Below are positions 6,848 through 15,400 of a stretch of DNA of 47,645 bases, in pieces. The first letter of the stretch is position 1, and each line of letters opens with the position of its first letter. This stretch comes from Oscillospiraceae bacterium (GTDB taxonomy: Bacteria; Bacillota; Clostridia; Oscillospirales; CAG-272): assembly GCA_015064855.1 (NCBI GenBank), contig SVRK01000011.1, positions 3,975 through 51,619 of the forward strand. The letters are read 5' to 3'. The notes beneath the pieces were generated by a model. The model did not search any database and had not been told where the DNA came from. It saw only the letters and a program-made list of their open reading frames with translations. Made by a program: the position numbers and the translations under genes.

Positions 6848-7540
6848 TTAAATTCCGCGAATTTTGGTATTTGTTACAAATTGGGTTGCCAAAAGTGCCA
6901 TTTTTTTCATATCTTCGGGTGAAATTGCACAAAGTCCATTCGCAATCAAATCACCAGAGTCAACAAATGACTGTAAAAAGTACCTAGGAGCGTCTTTTAT
7001 TGTTTTTGCAATCTCCACAATATCTTGTGTTTCGTGAATTCCCTTAACAACAGTTGTTCTAAATTCGTAATCAACCGAACCGCAAAGAAGAAACTCGACC
7101 GTTTTTTTGAATGGTGAAATGTCTAAATTTTCTATTCCTGTGGTTTGCGGATACTTTTCATATGTGTTTTTAAAATCGACAGCAACGTAGTCTATAAGTC
7201 CCTTATTAACAAGGGAAATTAATTTATCGGGATAAAAGCCATTCGTGTCAAGCTTAACCTTGTAGCCGATTGCCTTTACCTCGCATATAAAGTCTTCGAT
7301 ATCGGGCTGTAAAAGTGGTTCACCACCCGAAATGCAAACTCCCTCTAAAATACCTTGTCTTTTTTTTAGGTACGAAAGAATTTCTTCCTTTTTATATATA
7401 TTTGTGTTATCTATATGCGTAACCAAGCTGGCGTTGTGGCAAAAAGGACAGCGCAAATTACAGCCGGCGGTAAATAGTGTGCATGCAACCTTGCCCGGGT
7501 AGTCAAGCAACGTTAATTTTTGAAAGCCGTTAAAATTCAT
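6848..7540 (-). CDS. nrdG: Anaerobic ribonucleotide reductase activating protein (radical SAM)
   Basis: A 230-residue radical SAM enzyme that uses S-adenosylmethionine and a [4Fe-4S] cluster to place the glycyl radical on NrdD. The cluster motif is CNLRCPFC (Cys27, Cys31, Cys34) followed by HNA. The SAM-contacting GGEPLLQ comes at about residue 78. It opens with MNFNGFQKLTLLDYPGKVACTLFTAGC in broken form, the layout of the longer clostridial NrdG class rather than the 155-residue enteric form. An AAAGGAGG ribosome site precedes the ATG. It lies upstream of nrdD on the same strand, with a 254-base gap holding the nrdD promoter, so the two are probably co-regulated but separately started. Confidence 0.92.
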   Translation of the reverse strand: MNFNGFQKLTLLDYPGKVACTLFTAGCNLRCPFCHNASLVTHIDNTNIYKKEEILSYLKKRQGILEGVCISGGEPLLQPDIEDFICEVKAIGYKVKLDTNGFYPDKLISLVNKGLIDYVAVDFKNTYEKYPQTTGIENLDISPFKKTVEFLLCGSVDYEFRTTVVKGIHETQDIVEIAKTIKDAPRYFLQSFVDSGDLIANGLCAISPEDMKKMALLATQFVTNTKIRGI

Positions 7541-7568
7541 AAGTACCTCCTTTGGGTGGGTTAATATA

Positions 7569-7598
7569 ATTATATCATATATATGATATAAAAAGCAA
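7569..7598 (-). promoter_or_regulatory. nrdG promoter overlapped by a 22-bp palindrome
   Basis: On the minus strand TTGCTT (7598-7593), an 18-bp spacer and TATAAT (7574-7569). A perfect 22-bp palindrome (7570-7591, centred on CATATATATG) fills the spacer. It resembles the NrdR-box core, so one regulator may act on nrdG and nrdD. Confidence 0.6.
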
Positions 7599-7608
7599 GA
7601 AAAACAAC

Positions 7609-7637
7609 TTGAAAAAGATATAAAAATATAGTATAAT
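7609..7637 (+). promoter_or_regulatory. Promoter of the cyclophilin lipoprotein gene
   Basis: TTGAAA (7609-7614), 17-bp spacer, TATAAT (7632-7637). It diverges from the nrdG promoter. Confidence 0.8.
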
Positions 7638-7674
7638 AAAAAAGTAAAATATAATAATTGGAAAGGAAATTAAA

Positions 7675-8724
7675 ATGAAGAAATCAATTTTACTTACATT
7701 ACTTGCATTGGTTTTGGTTTTCACACTCGTTTTCTCCGGATGTGGCAATACTGACACGGATACAGAAACCGAAACTAATACAGAAACTGAAACTAATACT
7801 GAAACCGAAACAAACACTGAAACAGACACCGGCACAAATACCGATAGTGAAGTGTCTAGTGACAGTGATGTTGAAGAAGAGCCTGTGGAGCTTGTTGCAA
7901 CACACGTAGCAAAAATTGTTATTCGTGATTTTGGCACAATCGAGCTTGAGCTTTATGGCGATATTGCTCCTATAACAGTTGCAAACTTTGTTGATTTGGC
8001 AAACGACGGCTTTTATGACAGCCTCACATTCCACAGAATTATTTCCGGCTTTATGATGCAAGGCGGTGGATTTAATATAAGAGGCTTCCAAATTTCTTCC
8101 GACCCAATCAAGGGTGAATTTGAGGATAACGGCGTTGCAAATCCAATAAAGCACGTGCGCGGAGTTATCTCTATGGCAAGAGGAGAGGAAAACGATAGTG
8201 CATCAAGCCAATTCTTTATAATGCACCAAGATGCACCACATCTTGATGGAAAATATGCATCATTTGGTATGGTTACAAGCGGTATGGATGTTGTTGACAA
8301 GATTTGTAGCGAGGTGCCACAGGGTGTAGATGGCGCTGTTAACGCATGGGAAAGACCTATTATTGATAGTGTAACAGTAAGAGATGCAGGCGCAGAGGAA
8401 GAACAGCCCGAGGAGGAAGAGCCTGAAGAAGAGGTTGTTTACTATACTGTAACAATTCTTGACGAAGCAGGCGTGCCGGTTTCCGGAGTAAATCTCCAAA
8501 TTTGCACTGACGGCTTCTGCTTGCCATCAGTAACAACTGACGGAACAGGAACAGCAGTTTATGAATTTGATTCAGTAGAAGAATTTAAAATTCAAATTAA
8601 TTCAGTTCCTGAGGGATATGTTTTACCAACGGAAAAGCTACCGTTTACAGACGGAACAGAGGCAACAATAATTCTTGAAAAAGAAGTTGTAGATGAAGCA
8701 GAAAGCGAAACAGAAACTGAATAA
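7675..8724 (+). CDS. Cyclophilin-type peptidyl-prolyl isomerase lipoprotein with a C-terminal Cys-containing beta module
   Basis: A 349-residue lipoprotein. Residues 1-22 are a signal peptide ending in the lipobox VFSGC. A Thr/Glu spacer (about 25-60) follows, then a cyclophilin domain (about 78-235) with FHRIISGFMMQGG and SMARGEENDSASSQFFIM, the active-site Arg and Gln regions. It should catalyse proline isomerisation of exported proteins outside the membrane. After an acidic linker, the last 85 residues form a transthyretin or Cna-B-like beta domain with GVNLQICTDGFCLPS. Almost the same module opens the lipoprotein at 17676-19823. GAAAGGAAA precedes the ATG. It is a single-gene unit with its own promoter and terminator. 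Confidence 0.9.
   Translation: MKKSILLTLLALVLVFTLVFSGCGNTDTDTETETNTETETNTETETNTETDTGTNTDSEVSSDSDVEEEPVELVATHVAKIVIRDFGTIELELYGDIAPITVANFVDLANDGFYDSLTFHRIISGFMMQGGGFNIRGFQISSDPIKGEFEDNGVANPIKHVRGVISMARGEENDSASSQFFIMHQDAPHLDGKYASFGMVTSGMDVVDKICSEVPQGVDGAVNAWERPIIDSVTVRDAGAEEEQPEEEEPEEEVVYYTVTILDEAGVPVSGVNLQICTDGFCLPSVTTDGTGTAVYEFDSVEEFKIQINSVPEGYVLPTEKLPFTDGTEATIILEKEVVDEAESETETE
7747..7849 (+). repeat. GAAACN-type hexanucleotide tract (Thr/Glu spacer)
   Basis: Degenerate six-base repeats encode Thr-Glu and Thr-Asn pairs between lipobox and cyclophilin domain. Six-base slippage would change spacer length without breaking the frame. Confidence 0.75.
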
Positions 8725-8734
8725 TTAAAAACAA

Positions 8735-8764
8735 AAAGAGCTTGGAAAACCAAGCTCTTTCTTT
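8735..8764. terminator. Bidirectional intrinsic terminator
   Basis: Stem AAAGAGCTTGG/CCAAGCTCTTT with AAAA loop, A-run before and T-rich after. It serves both the cyclophilin gene and the convergent glycoside hydrolase gene. Confidence 0.85.
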
Positions 8765-8774
8765 TATCTTTAAA

Positions 8775-10742
8775 TTATTTCTCAATAACAAATACAGGCA
8801 TTTCAGAAGCACAGAAGGTAACTGCACCGTTTTTGTTCTTCTTTAGGTCACTACGCTTGCCCTTGTAATATTCAAATGCAAGCTCTGCAAGAACGAAGTC
8901 GCCCTCGCCAACGTTAAGCTTAAATCTCTTAACCTTTGTTGAGTTAGATGTTGGACACCAAACGGCATATCTTGCTTTGCCTTCCTTGGTTTCGTATTTA
9001 AACACCTTAACTTTGGGGTTGCCCGAGTCAAGCTCACAAACGAAGCTTGTATCCTTCAAAACTTCCTTTAAAGTATAGATGTAATAGAAGGAATCCTTCT
9101 TGTTGCCTTGAATTACGTTTGTTGGGTCAATCTCGATAGGATGACGCACCAAACCGGATGAGCCATATTTACCAACAGCTGTTTCCTCAGGACCGCAGTC
9201 ACGAGACATATACATTGCTGCACGCTCAATACCGATAGAGGAGAGAAGCAGGTACTCACGAACGAGCCACATACCTTGAACCTGTCTACCTGTATATTCA
9301 CCATAAGCGTGTGCAGAGGTGGAGGTCTTATATGATTGGTTAGTATCCCAACCAAATTCGGTTAGCCAAATTTCCATCTCGGGATAATATCTATCACGCC
9401 AATCCATAATAGGAGCAAATGCGCCGATGATATCGCCCTCTTCAGGGGAGACACCAACGTAAACCATTTGGCTCTTGTCACCTCGGTCGTCAATATTTAC
9501 GTCAACGTTCTTTGTTTTACCGGTCTTTAGGTTGGTGCGCTTACCGCAGTATCTGTGTGCATTGATAACATCGAAAGGCAATCTCTTATCCTTACGATTG
9601 TATTCACACCAGAATTGCATAGCCTTAAGTCTGCCAAGGTGGAGTCCTGCACCGCCTGACATAGACATAACGAAATTAGGGTCAGCTTGCTTAACACCAA
9701 CGTTTTTATACATGCCCTCATGTCCGTCGTAGCACATACTTAAAAATGCAGCCATTTCAAATGGTGTAAAGTATGGGTCGCGTCCAAGCCAAGTTCCGTC
9801 AGGCTCGTTGAGAGGCTCAACAGCGGTCATATAGCCAAGACCGATTTTCTTTTCTTGACCCGGGCCAACTTGAATAACAGCAGGGTCGATATCCTTGTTG
9901 TGACCGTAACGTGCAACAAATTGGAAAAGCATAGTTGCATAAGACATATAGTTCTTAGGGTCGCAGGAATCACAGGTGTGGTCCTTAGGACAACGCTTGG
10001 TATGAGTTGAGATTGTAGTCGCTACGTCAATGCCAAATCTGTGCATCTTTCCGTAATACTCATCAAAGTACCAAGGACCTGCAAAGCTTGGGTTCATTGA
10101 AAGAGTGGTGTTTTCAAGGTCGGGAGTACAGCTCCAGAGCCATGGGTGATATTCACGAATATAAGTACAAGCGCGGGCAATATCGTCACCATCGTTTACA
10201 AAGCCGTTCATACCAACGAATTTTGAAAGGTCACTGAACTTGTGCTCCTTTCTTTCAGGGATTGAAAGGTCAACGTCCTCAACCTTATAGCCGTAAATTA
10301 CAATTTCGCTTGGCGCTTGGTTGTTGTTGAAAGAGAAGTTTATATAACGCGTCTTGTAGCTTGTTTCAAAGCCGGTCCATTTTCTAACCTCTGGCGCAAG
10401 CTCCTCGTTGTACTCCCAACTAAATGGAGTACCCATTTTTACTCTGACCTTGCGAACGCCATAGTCGTGCTTATCCTGCTCGGGCTTATAAGCGTCGTAG
10501 TCGTTATAAATATACATATTTGTAATTTGATAAATACCGTCAAGCTCTACTGTGAACTTAAGGTCGGTTTGACCAACCCACCAGTGGTCGTGTCTTGGAT
10601 GAATTTGAGGAATTGCACCCTCTACACCGTATAGGGGGTCTCCGTCGTTATCAAATTCGCAGAAAAAGTTTTCAACCCTTTCGATACCCATATCGTTGAT
10701 GAGCATATCAGGGGTAACTCTGATTTTTTGTGTTTTGTTCAT
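8775..10742 (-). CDS. Clan A (GH39/GH5-like) glycoside hydrolase, no signal peptide
   Basis: A 655-residue protein. Residues about 40-165 look like a discoidin (F5/8 type C) or carbohydrate-binding beta domain (VELDGIYQITNMYIYND). From about 190 on it is a TIM-barrel hydrolase: AVEPLNEPDGTW supplies the acid/base Glu313 and IWLTEFGWDT the nucleophile Glu462, 149 residues apart, as in clan GH-A. A small beta domain closes the chain. The start at 10742 is preferred over one 20 codons earlier because AAGGAG lies just upstream. No signal peptide or anchor is present, so the enzyme should be cytoplasmic, acting on imported saccharides, or leave by another route. Substrate not identifiable. Confidence 0.8.
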   Translation of the reverse strand: MNKTQKIRVTPDMLINDMGIERVENFFCEFDNDGDPLYGVEGAIPQIHPRHDHWWVGQTDLKFTVELDGIYQITNMYIYNDYDAYKPEQDKHDYGVRKVRVKMGTPFSWEYNEELAPEVRKWTGFETSYKTRYINFSFNNNQAPSEIVIYGYKVEDVDLSIPERKEHKFSDLSKFVGMNGFVNDGDDIARACTYIREYHPWLWSCTPDLENTTLSMNPSFAGPWYFDEYYGKMHRFGIDVATTISTHTKRCPKDHTCDSCDPKNYMSYATMLFQFVARYGHNKDIDPAVIQVGPGQEKKIGLGYMTAVEPLNEPDGTWLGRDPYFTPFEMAAFLSMCYDGHEGMYKNVGVKQADPNFVMSMSGGAGLHLGRLKAMQFWCEYNRKDKRLPFDVINAHRYCGKRTNLKTGKTKNVDVNIDDRGDKSQMVYVGVSPEEGDIIGAFAPIMDWRDRYYPEMEIWLTEFGWDTNQSYKTSTSAHAYGEYTGRQVQGMWLVREYLLLSSIGIERAAMYMSRDCGPEETAVGKYGSSGLVRHPIEIDPTNVIQGNKKDSFYYIYTLKEVLKDTSFVCELDSGNPKVKVFKYETKEGKARYAVWCPTSNSTKVKRFKLNVGEGDFVLAELAFEYYKGKRSDLKKNKNGAVTFCASEMPVFVIEK

Positions 10743-10755
10743 TTTCCTTGTCTCC

Positions 10756-10797
10756 TTGTTTGTGCAAACAAAATCGCAAAATTGTTTTTTGTGCAAA
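10756..10797. promoter_or_regulatory. Two TTTGTGCAAA elements upstream of the hydrolase
   Basis: TTTGTGCAAA occurs at 10759-10768 and 10788-10797, 29 bp apart (nearly three helical turns). The first sits in a longer inverted repeat, TTGTTTG-TG-CAAACAA (10756-10771). They lie between promoter and ribosome site, where a sugar-responsive repressor could bind. The regulator is not in the window. Confidence 0.45.
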
Positions 10798-10832
10798 ATC
10801 AATAATAAAAATGAGAATTTCGCACTAGGTAT

Positions 10833-10861
10833 AGTATAATATAAACGAAATAAAAAGTCAA
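10833..10861 (-). promoter_or_regulatory. Promoter of the glycoside hydrolase gene
   Basis: Minus strand TTGACT (10861-10856), 17-bp spacer, TATACT (10838-10833). Confidence 0.75.
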
Positions 10862-10916
10862 TCTAATATGGAAATTATTTCATAAAAAAGGAAAATTATT
10901 TAGATAAATCAAAATA

Positions 10917-10945
10917 TTGACAATTGAGTGAAGTAAATGTATAAT
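10917..10945 (+). promoter_or_regulatory. Promoter of the glycosyltransferase gene
   Basis: TTGACA (10917-10922), 17-bp spacer, TATAAT (10940-10945). Confidence 0.8.
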
Positions 10946-10974
10946 AGATATATTAAATGAAGGGAAAAGAAAAA

Positions 10975-12210
10975 ATGAAATTAAGCATTGTTATTTGTCT
11001 ATATAATACGAATAAGGAATATTTTGAAGCTTGTCTTAAGTCTATAAGAAACAGCACCTTGAAAAAGAATGAATATGAAATAGTTGTTGTAGACGACGGT
11101 TCAACCGAAAAATACGACGAAATTATAAAAAAGTACGACCCTGTGTACGTAAAAACAGAAAACAGAGGCCAGATGGCAGCAAGATTTTTAGGCATTTTAA
11201 TATCAAAGGGCGAGTACGTTGCGTTTTGTGATGCTGATGATTTTGTTACCTTTAATTACCACAAGCCAATGCTTGAAAAGGCTGAAAATGAAAATGCGGA
11301 TATCGTTATTAACGATTGGGCATTTAAAACGGATAAAACAAAATTCGTGTGTGGCGATGATTTAACTATAAAAAACGATATTTCATATGAAAATGAAGAA
11401 ATTTTAAGATTCTTTGCCTCGGGTAAAGGAAAAATGCATTCCTACTTTGTCCTTTGGAACAAAATGTATAAAAAATCACTTCTTCTAAAAGCAAAAGCGG
11501 AGATTGAAAAAACTGACGCATTTTCAAAAAAATACACATTTTCCGAGGATTCGCTTTACAACTTTTTTATTATGAAAAACGCACAAAAATTAGTAAATAC
11601 GCACACAGGGTACTACTTTTATCGTGTTCACTCAAATCAAAGCGTACTAACTCAAGGTGAAGCAGGACTTAAAAAAGAGGTTGACTCTATGACCTTTACT
11701 CTTAATACAATGCGTGCTAATTTGCCATTGGGTCCATATCGTGAGGAAGTGGAAAACGGAATAAACGAGTGGGCAGAGCTAATGGCAAGAAAGCATTACT
11801 CGTTTGCAAAGGGTAACGACCTCTCTCATATGTATGATTACATCAAAGAAAAATATGGTCTTGATAAGCTAACGATAGCAAAAGCAAGCGATTCGCACGC
11901 GTATGTAATTACAGAGCTTTTGGGTGACAATTTCTTGGATATTGAAAGAGAACTGTATAAGTTCTACATATCAAGCGATGTAAACTTAATTTATGACAAA
12001 AATGATAAATATGTAAAAAAATCCGTTGACTACATAATAAAAAATGAAGGAAAGATGCCTAATCCGTCTTCAAACAAGATAGTTATCGTTCCAAAAAGAA
12101 AAATCAAGCTTTCGCACAAGCTTGTCTATAACAAATTGGTGTATAAAACGGGCTTGCTACTTTTCAAAAAAGGCTCAAGGGCAAGAACTTTTCTTAAAAG
12201 CAAAATTTAA
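10975..12210 (+). CDS. Family 2 glycosyltransferase
   Basis: A 411-residue cytoplasmic enzyme with a GT-A fold at the N terminus: KLSIVICLYNTNKEYFEACLKSI, the nucleotide-binding VVVDDGSTE and the metal-binding DAD in VAFCDADDFVTF. A later SEDSLYNFF matches the acidic acceptor or catalytic region of GT2 enzymes that build capsule or teichoic acid sugars. The C-terminal 170 residues are less conserved and end in a basic tail (KKGSRARTFLKSKI) that may touch the membrane. The first in-frame ATG at 10957 would sit almost at the transcription start with no ribosome site, so 10975 is chosen. Single-gene unit; sugar and acceptor unknown. Confidence 0.9.
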   Translation: MKLSIVICLYNTNKEYFEACLKSIRNSTLKKNEYEIVVVDDGSTEKYDEIIKKYDPVYVKTENRGQMAARFLGILISKGEYVAFCDADDFVTFNYHKPMLEKAENENADIVINDWAFKTDKTKFVCGDDLTIKNDISYENEEILRFFASGKGKMHSYFVLWNKMYKKSLLLKAKAEIEKTDAFSKKYTFSEDSLYNFFIMKNAQKLVNTHTGYYFYRVHSNQSVLTQGEAGLKKEVDSMTFTLNTMRANLPLGPYREEVENGINEWAELMARKHYSFAKGNDLSHMYDYIKEKYGLDKLTIAKASDSHAYVITELLGDNFLDIERELYKFYISSDVNLIYDKNDKYVKKSVDYIIKNEGKMPNPSSNKIVIVPKRKIKLSHKLVYNKLVYKTGLLLFKKGSRARTFLKSKI

Positions 12211-12220
12211 TAAATAGGAT

Positions 12221-12252
12221 AAAGCGACTCTTGAAAACAGGGTCGCTTTTTG
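12221..12252 (+). terminator. Terminator after the glycosyltransferase gene
   Basis: Stem AAAGCGAC/GTCGCTTT, extended by two G-T or G-C pairs, then a T-run. Confidence 0.8.
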
Positions 12253-12283
12253 TTAATTTTTAATGAACATTTCTTGAAAAAAC

Positions 12284-12351
12284 GGCAAAAGTCATACACA
12301 GAGTGTCTTATTTTGCCTAGAAAACTATGCTCATATATATGTAGTTATGAG
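12284..12351. other. Two dyads upstream of the lipoprotein promoter
   Basis: GGCAAAA/TTTTGCC arms (12284-12317) enclose a nested ACAC/GTGT. CTCATA/TATGAG arms follow (12330-12351). They end just before the -35 box, so they may be DNA operators rather than RNA hairpins. The rest of the gap from 12253 holds nothing I recognise. Confidence 0.35.
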
Positions 12352-12356
12352 TTCTA

Positions 12357-12385
12357 TTGACAAATAACCGCCCGTGTGCTATAAT
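12357..12385 (+). promoter_or_regulatory. Promoter of the lipoprotein cluster
   Basis: Perfect consensus TTGACA (12357-12362), 17-bp spacer, TATAAT (12380-12385). Confidence 0.85.
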
Positions 12386-12430
12386 ATACAAGACTTAAAT
12401 AGTTAATTTTAAAAATTTAGGAGTTAAGCT

Positions 12431-15400
12431 ATGCTAAAAACTAAAAAGGTATTAACCTTGCTTATGGCACTTGTTTTGGTTTTGTCTGCTATTTTTGTGA
12501 TGGCATCCTGTGGAAGACCGCCAATTGAAACAGAGACAGAAACCGAAACTGAAACAGAAACCGAAACTGAAACAGAGACCGAAACTGAAACAGAGACCGA
12601 CACAGAGACTGACACGGAGACTGAGTCCGATACAGAAACCGAAACCGAGTCGGAAACTGAAACAGAAACCGACAACGAGGGTGAGACAAGCTTTGTTGTT
12701 ACTGTTGAAACACAAGGTAAAATGCCACTTTCCGGAATTAAGGTTTATGTTCTTGACGAAGCGGGAAACATTACAAAGGATAGAATCGGGACAACCGATA
12801 ACAAGGGAAAGGTTACTTTTACCTTACCAACTGACGAGGAGTTTGAAATCTTACTTGAGGACGCTCCTGCAGGATACGTTGTAGAGGATACATATCCAAT
12901 GGGCGAGGATGGTGCTACTATCGTTCTTGAATCAGAATTAAGAACCGGTGACTTCTCAAAGGCGAGCTATAAGCTTGGGGATATTGTTTACGATTATTCT
13001 ATCGTTGTAGATGGCGTAACTTATAAGTTCTCTGAAATTTTAGAGGAAAAAGAGGCAATCGTTCTCAACTTTTGGTTTACAACCTGCTCATACTGTATTG
13101 AGGAGTTCCCCGATATGGAGGCTTCCTATTCGAAATATAGCGACAGAATTGCACTTTTTGCATTGAATGGTAAGCTTGGCGGAGATAATGAAACAGCCGT
13201 TAATAATTTCAAAAATGCATTCTATGCAGAATTTGGCAGCTATACAGCTATATGCAATGAGCTTAAAAAGGACGAGTCCTTAACTGCTCTTGCAAATGCA
13301 CTTTTGGCAAATACAGCTACAAAGACCAATAAGTTTGACAAAACAAAAATAGAAACAGCACTTGATAATTTACTTACAAGCGTTAAGGCTGACGATGTCG
13401 TAACAGCAGCAAATGATCTTGCTAATGCTATTGAAACAGCAATTGGCGATTGCGAGGAAAACAAATTAAAGATTGCTCTTGCTAACTTTGTCAACGACTT
13501 AAGAGAATCAGATGCTTCCAATATTGATGATACTTTTGCAGGTGCAAAGGTAGGCATTGTTGGTGCATTTGGTCTTGACCTTACAATGATTAAGGATACA
13601 AACGATATTGAAAGCGCATTTGGCATTACAGGTAACCCTGTAACTATCGTTATCGACCGTTATGGTATGTTCTCATTTACTCACACAGGTGCAGTTCCAA
13701 GTGAAAAGCATTTTGATATGCTCTTTGAATATTATCTCCAAACTGATGAAAATTACAGACAAAATACCTTTAATGATATTACAGAATTAACTCCAACAGA
13801 TAAACCAACCGCAGAAATGCCATCACAAGAGGCTCTTGAAAACGCACTCGGCAGCGAGGATTTCGGCATTTCATATTCACCAGAAACCGAATCAAACGAT
13901 GCTGAATATTCATGGCCATTCGTTGTAACAACAAAGGATGGAGTTACTTGCATTAAGCCATCTAACTTCGATAAGGATTCTTCATTTGCTACACTTCACG
14001 CAAACGTAACACTTAAAGCGGGTGAAGCGTTTATGTTTGATTTCCTTTCTTCAACCGAGCAGGGCTATGACATTCTTTACGTTTTGGTCAATGGTCAAGA
14101 TATATACACAATCTCGGGTGAGGGTGAAGAATGGGGCGGCTGCTGTCCATGGGTAGCAACAGAGGATGGTACCTACGACATTGCCTTTATCTACCTCAAA
14201 AACATTTCCGATTATGAAGGTGACGATGCGGTTTACTTAAAGAATTTCCGCGTTGTAAACGCAGAAGACATTGACGTTGAAACATACATTCCTCGTGATG
14301 CAGTTTCAGGAGGTCTAACAGATGATATGTCCGACTACAAGAATTACATAACAGTTGTTCTTGGTGACGATGGCTACTATCACGTAGGAGACAAAAACGG
14401 TCCACTTCTTTTGGCAAGCCTTATAAACTACACAAATTACTCAAAAACAATTTCATTAACGCTTACAATCTCCGAAACAAAGGAGCTTATTGTTGATGGT
14501 GTAAACTGCTATGAGGATTTAATTAAATATTGTAACTATGCATCTAACTCACAAATCTACTCATACTGCCCAGTAACCCCTACACTCCAAAAGTATCTTG
14601 ATGCTTTTGTAAAGCAAAATAAGGGATTTGGTACGGGTAATCCCAACCAATGGTTAACGCTTTGCTACTATTACGATGCATACGGAACAGACGGCAAACA
14701 GCTTGAAGACCCAATTAAGGGACTTGCTTCCTTTAGCGCATACGAGGTTAAGGAGGATTCACCAAACCTCGTAGAATATAATAGAGTGATTATGCCAAGA
14801 GGCTTGCTCTATAAATTTGTTCCAACAAAATCAGGTGCATACAGATTTACAACTGACAGTGATTATGAGGTTGACGGATGGATATTCATAGGCGACCATG
14901 ACGAGTGGGTTGAAAATGGCGATAGAATTCAATATGCATACTCAGATAACGGTGAAAGATTCTGCACAGAGCTTCTTATTGATTCGGGCGTTGATTCAAA
15001 CGGCGACGGTGTAAATGAGTTGATAAGAGATTACACCAACGCATCAATGGTTGCTTATTTAGAAGCAGGCGAGGAATATTATATCGACTTTGCTTACTAT
15101 GACCAATATCAATATGGAAAATTTACGTTTGACGTAAAATACCTTGGTGAAACGTTTGATTATTTCATTTCTGCATCCCCTGGACCATTCACTTGGGAAG
15201 AGGGAATTGGCGGAGCACAGGGCGATACTATCGCAGGAGGTATTGACGTTGCAATCGACGAGGATGGATATTATCGTCATCTCCTTGCAGATGGCACACT
15301 GGGCTCGCTTCTTTATGCTGATTTCTATCAATACACAAGCACGTTTACAGAGATGTCAATTCAAGACCTTATTAAGTCAAATGCGTTCAATTTCGCTATA

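Noticed and set aside
12527..12672. CRISPR-like or minisatellite array
   Set aside because: Units are only six bases with no spacers and lie inside an intact reading frame as a Thr/Glu stalk.
12424..12675. Minus-strand frame rich in Ser-Val (and similar frames at 7575-7937, 15873-16253, 17700-17960)
   Set aside because: These are antisense readings of the Thr/Glu hexanucleotide tracts; they have no ribosome sites or folded domain.
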